From: Heyndrickxia sporothermodurans
GTDB lineage: Bacteria > Bacillota > Bacilli > Bacillales > Bacillaceae_C
NCBI RefSeq assembly: GCF_016785185.1
Contig: NZ_JAEKDY010000082.1
Length of the DNA stretch: 15,752 nucleotides
Direction: 5' to 3' (one strand)
This document shows positions 12,610 through 15,752 of this stretch, piece by piece. The notes beneath the pieces were generated by a model that was given only the letters and a program-made list of their open reading frames with translations, made no database searches and was not told the origin of the DNA. The translations under genes were made by a program, and so were the position numbers. Numbering within the stretch: position 1 is the first letter of the stretch; each line of letters begins with the position of its first letter.

Positions 12610-13068
12610 ATGGAAAGAATTTCATGGCATCAATATTTTATGGCGCAAAGTCATCTATTATCCTATCGAAGTACTTGCACTAGATTGACGGTAGGTGCGA
12701 CGATTGTACGTGATAAACGAATTATTGCAGGCGGTTATAATGGTTCAATTGCAGGTGGAGAGCATTGCATTGATGAGGGGTGTTATGTGATTGATAATCA
12801 TTGTGTAAGAACGATTCATGCCGAAATAAATGCGATCTTGCAATGTGCAAAATTCGGTGTTCCTACTAAAGATGCTGAACTTTATGTGACTCATTACCCA
12901 TGCTTGCAGTGTTGCAAATCGATTATTCAAGCTGGGATTAAATCAGTCTATTATGCAGAGGATTACAAAAATCATCCATATGCAAGTGAATTATATGATA
13001 AAGCGGGTGTACATGTCGAACAAGTTCCATTTGATAAAACTATCTTCGCTAATATTGTGGAAAAATGA
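12610..13068 (+). CDS. comEB: ComEB, dCMP deaminase
   Basis: This zinc deaminase converts dCMP to dUMP. The 152-aa product has the catalytic HAE (His70, Glu72) and PCxxC (Cys98, Cys101) motifs of the cytidine/deoxycytidylate deaminase family. The Cys-rich segment CIDEGC...DNHC (53-65) probably binds a second structural zinc. In B. subtilis, ComEB is dispensable for DNA uptake but lies in the comE operon. ATG 12610 follows AAAGGAAG (12596-12603); a start at 12589 would overreach it. Its stop overlaps an upstream ATG of comEC by 4 nt. Confidence 0.94.
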   Translation: MERISWHQYFMAQSHLLSYRSTCTRLTVGATIVRDKRIIAGGYNGSIAGGEHCIDEGCYVIDNHCVRTIHAEINAILQCAKFGVPTKDAELYVTHYPCLQCCKSIIQAGIKSVYYAEDYKNHPYASELYDKAGVHVEQVPFDKTIFANIVEK

Positions 13069-13097
13069 ATCACTCCATCCTAATTAAAGGAGGTACT

Positions 13098-15386
13098 ATG
13101 AGAGGTTATTGGGTGTTCTTGGCGATTGTGGCTCTTTCTGGTTGTTCTATTTCATTGGACATCCATTGGGGGCTTGTTATCCTTTTTCATTTAATTTGGA
13201 TTCGAATTATCTTCTTTAAAAAACGTTATTTAATTTATTCCTCGATTATTGTTTATGTTCTATTTATTTTGATCAGCTTTTGGATGTACGAGCATCGATC
13301 CACAGTTCTAAATCCCTCCCAAACAACGTTTACTGTTTTTTTTAACGAAACTCCACAAATTGACGGAAATCAATTAAAATCAATCGTCAAAACTAAACAA
13401 AATGAAAAGATTGTATTAAAATATAAAATTCAAACAGAAGAAGAAAAAGAAAGACTTAAAAAAACGATAAAAAATGGACAATATTGTACAATAACCGGCG
13501 AGTTAATCCAACCTGAGGCGAACAGAAATGAAAACTTATTTAATTATAAACAATATTTATTTATAAACAATATTCACTGGATATTAAATGGATCAACAAT
13601 ATTAGGATGTAAAGATACGAATAAAAATATAATAACGAAGATAAAGCAACTTCGAGAACAAGGGATGAAAAATATAGATCATTCATTCTCTAAAGAAACT
13701 GCTCCATATGCGAAAGCACTAATATTTGGTGATAGCAGCAGTTTTAATGATGAAATTTATTCTTTATATCAACGATTAGGGATTGTTCATTTATTAGCTA
13801 TTTCCGGTCTTCACGTAAGTATAATCACCGCAGCGATTTTTTATCTTCTTATTCGAATTGGATTTTCAAGAGAGTTTGCAAGCTATGCGTTACTTGCTCT
13901 TCTCCCCATTTATACATTACTTACCGGGGCGAATCCTCCGGTAGTCCGTGCAGCAAGCATGTCAATGTTAGTAATTATTTCAATGCAAAAGAAATCTCCG
14001 TTCTCCTCATTAGATGCACTCTCGATAAGTTTTATACTATTTCTCGTAAAGGATCCCTTTATCCTTTTTAATATTGGCTTTCAGTTATCCTTTACCGTTT
14101 GTTTTTCAATTATTTTAGCTTCTAAATCTATCCTTCCAATGTATAAACATTATTTAACAAAATCAATGATGGTTTCTTTCGTTTCTCAAGTAGCGGCTAT
14201 TCCGATTTTGGCTGTCCACTTTTTTGAATTTTCTATTATAAGTGTTATTAGCAATGTTATGTATGTTCCTTTTTATACATTTATCGTCTTGCCATTATTA
14301 ATTATTACGTATATTTCTGCATTTATTTATTTTCCTATTTTCACTATTTTCGAGAAGGTTTCCGGCTGGATGATTTTCCTATCCGAGAAGATAGGTCAAT
14401 TAATTGATGTAAAAGGGTCAGTTTTAATTATTGGAAAGCCGGGTATAATCGTATTATTATTACTGATCGTGACATCACAATGGATGTTTTTTATGTTAGA
14501 AAAAGGCTATTCGGTAGTAAAATCATTAGCCCCTCTTGTTTTTGTAATAGCGCTGATAAAAACATGCCAAATATACTCACCAATTGGAGAAGTAACATTT
14601 ATTGATGTTGGTCAAGGCGATAGCATTTTAATTCGTCTTCCATTTCATCGAGGTACCTATTTAATTGACACGGGTGGACAAATGGATTTTCAACAAGATG
14701 AATGGAAGAATAGAACAAAGAAATTTGAAATTGGCAATGATATTATTATTCCTTTATTAAAAAGTAAAGGAATAACAACAATTGATAAAATGGTATTAAC
14801 ACATAGTGATGCAGATCATATTGGTGCTGCAAAAAAAATTATTGAGAATCTTTCAGTTAAGCAAATTTTTTTGTCGCCCAACTCATGGGAGAAACCATTA
14901 ATGAACAATACACTGGATGCAGCGAAAAAACATAATATCCCGATAAAGGCTGTAAAAGCTGGAGCAAAATGGTCGAATGCGTCGGGAGTTTTTCAGTTTG
15001 TCTCTCCGTTTGATGATTCATACGAAGGAAATAATGATTCATTGGTGCTCTACGCACAAGTAGGGGGAAAACGATGGTTATTTACTGGAGATTTAGAAGA
15101 ACAAGGGGAAATGGAACTTTTAAACAACTACAAATTTGAAATTGATGTACTAAAAGTTGGGCATCATGGAAGTATAAGTTCAACTTCGGAAGCGTTTATT
15201 AACGTATTAAAACCTAAATTTGCCATCATCTCCGCAGGCAAAAATAATCGATATGGTCATCCCCGGGAAGAAGTTCTTGCCTTGCTGGCTAATCACCATA
15301 TCCAAATTTTTCGTACAGATCAGCAAGGGGCAATTCAATATAAATTTTATCAAAATAAAGGAACCTTTCATACTGTTCTTCCATAG
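13098..15386 (+). CDS. comEC: ComEC, DNA uptake channel
   Basis: ComEC is the membrane channel carrying single-stranded DNA into the cell. The 762-aa product has N-terminal membrane helices with an extracellular OB-like region. The Competence domain (from about 208: FGDSSSF 210-216, LLAISGLHVS 232-241) carries many helices through about 490. The C-terminal metallo-beta-lactamase-like domain has DVGQGD (503-508), HSDADH (569-574), GDL (664-666) and GHHGS (688-692), consistent with the nuclease thought to degrade one strand. ATG 13098 has AAAGGAGG (13086-13093). An ATG at 13065 in the same frame overlaps the comEB stop and would add 11 residues; it lacks a binding site. All motifs look intact. 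Confidence 0.94.
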   Translation: MRGYWVFLAIVALSGCSISLDIHWGLVILFHLIWIRIIFFKKRYLIYSSIIVYVLFILISFWMYEHRSTVLNPSQTTFTVFFNETPQIDGNQLKSIVKTKQNEKIVLKYKIQTEEEKERLKKTIKNGQYCTITGELIQPEANRNENLFNYKQYLFINNIHWILNGSTILGCKDTNKNIITKIKQLREQGMKNIDHSFSKETAPYAKALIFGDSSSFNDEIYSLYQRLGIVHLLAISGLHVSIITAAIFYLLIRIGFSREFASYALLALLPIYTLLTGANPPVVRAASMSMLVIISMQKKSPFSSLDALSISFILFLVKDPFILFNIGFQLSFTVCFSIILASKSILPMYKHYLTKSMMVSFVSQVAAIPILAVHFFEFSIISVISNVMYVPFYTFIVLPLLIITYISAFIYFPIFTIFEKVSGWMIFLSEKIGQLIDVKGSVLIIGKPGIIVLLLLIVTSQWMFFMLEKGYSVVKSLAPLVFVIALIKTCQIYSPIGEVTFIDVGQGDSILIRLPFHRGTYLIDTGGQMDFQQDEWKNRTKKFEIGNDIIIPLLKSKGITTIDKMVLTHSDADHIGAAKKIIENLSVKQIFLSPNSWEKPLMNNTLDAAKKHNIPIKAVKAGAKWSNASGVFQFVSPFDDSYEGNNDSLVLYAQVGGKRWLFTGDLEEQGEMELLNNYKFEIDVLKVGHHGSISSTSEAFINVLKPKFAIISAGKNNRYGHPREEVLALLANHHIQIFRTDQQGAIQYKFYQNKGTFHTVLP

Positions 15387-15443
15387 AATAAAGTAGTTAA
15401 ACTTATCGGATTAATGATACATGGAAGGATTCATTAAATGAAA

Positions 15444-15471
15444 GAGGGAGTTTGCAAAAGCAAACTCCCTC
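15444..15471. terminator. terminator between comEC and yqzM
   Basis: GAGGGAGTTTGC (15444-15455) and GCAAACTCCCTC (15460-15471) form a 12-bp stem over a 4-nt loop. The minus-strand flank is more T-rich (CTTTCATTT), so it probably ends yqzM, while the plus strand lacks a T-run. Confidence 0.75.
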
Positions 15472-15482
15472 ACAAATTCATC

Positions 15483-15617
15483 TTATTCGCCGACAAATTT
15501 GATGACAGTTGCGATGATGAACATAACAGCAAAAAGTGCAAATGAAACACCAAAGCCAACTCCCGAATCGATAGCATCGTTGCGCTTTGACTGTACATCT
15601 TTTTCGAATTGGTTCAC
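15483..15617 (-). CDS. yqzM: YqzM family small membrane protein
   Basis: This 44-aa ORF runs leftwards from GTG 15617. The product begins MNQFEKDVQSKRNDAIDS and ends KFVGE, with a hydrophobic segment (about 20-41). It corresponds closely to B. subtilis YqzM, which sits just downstream of comEC; its function is unknown. The ribosome binding site GGGAGGGG lies upstream with about 6 nt spacing. It is too short for many gene finders, but the match and its place make it convincing. Confidence 0.88.
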   Translation of the reverse strand: MNQFEKDVQSKRNDAIDSGVGFGVSFALFAVMFIIATVIKFVGE

Positions 15618-15639
15618 AACTACCCCTCCCTCTATAAAT

Positions 15640-15705
15640 GTTGATACATCAACGGTTTGACCCGTTGGTAGGGTGTCAAAAAAATATTTTTCGACACGGA
15701 CCCTA
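15640..15705 (-). repeat. inverted repeats in the yqzM upstream region
   Basis: Three inverted repeats follow one another: GTTGAT-AC-ATCAAC (15640-15653); CAACGG (15650-15655) with CCGTTG (15662-15667); and TAGGGT (15669-15674) with ACCCTA (15700-15705), extended inward by GTC/GAC. A Spo0A-box match on the minus strand (15696-15690) lies in the last one. The first two share bases and cannot form together. Confidence 0.45.
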
Positions 15706-15752
15706 ACTTTATTTTCATAATATGTGAAACTATTCCAATAAATAGGTACGCT

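Noticed and set aside
15716..15722. Sigma-G -10-like CATAATA at the right edge
   Set aside because: No matching -35 element stands at the right distance, and AT-rich DNA gives such matches often.
1..15752. Mobile elements, prophage, CRISPR, tRNA or rRNA
   Set aside because: No transposase, integrase, spaced direct-repeat array, cloverleaf or rRNA-like sequence was recognised on either strand. Gene order is that of a conserved Bacillaceae backbone.

Overview
The window is a piece of a low-GC Firmicute chromosome, almost certainly from a spore-forming member of the Bacillaceae. The reasons are AT-rich intergenic DNA, strong GGAGG-type ribosome binding sites, many TTG/GTG starts, an intact pro-sigma-K gene, Sda, and the conserved run yqeG-yqeH-aroE-yqeI-nadD-yqeK-rsfS-yqeM-comER-comEABC-yqzM. 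In B. subtilis sigK is split by the skin element and pssA/psd lie elsewhere, so this is probably a relative outside the B. subtilis group. The species cannot be named from the sequence.

Left end (1-905): the possible tail of one gene, then a compact locus of very short ORFs. A sigma-A-like promoter (153-181) leads into a 27-codon ORF (226-309), two near-identical terminator-like hairpins in tandem (327-411), a 47-aa YrzI-family ORF (447-590) and two more mini-ORFs (626-685, 709-774), closed by a strong terminator (760-792). This is the least ordinary part of the window.

Middle left (906-5467): sigK, an unrecognised 28-aa membrane miniprotein on the minus strand, a TTG-initiated M3 oligoendopeptidase (pepF/yusX-like), and the phosphatidylethanolamine pathway genes pssA (minus) and psd (plus), divergent around one AT-rich promoter region. 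The 46-aa checkpoint gene sda lies on the minus strand.

The 377-bp sda-yqeG gap holds several DnaA boxes, a LexA-like palindrome, one Spo0A-box match and a good yqeG promoter. It looks like a control region linking replication state to sporulation.

Middle right (5845-10867): a tightly packed operon, yqeG, yqeH, aroE, yqeI, nadD, yqeK, rsfS, yqeM. It combines a HAD phosphatase, ribosome assembly and silencing factors, shikimate dehydrogenase, NAD synthesis and an Ap4A hydrolase. Several genes overlap by 14 or 4 nt.

Right end (10868-15752): comER on the minus strand, divergent from comEA-comEB-comEC (DNA receptor, dCMP deaminase, DNA channel), then the small membrane protein gene yqzM on the minus strand. 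No tRNA, rRNA, CRISPR array, insertion sequence or prophage was seen.
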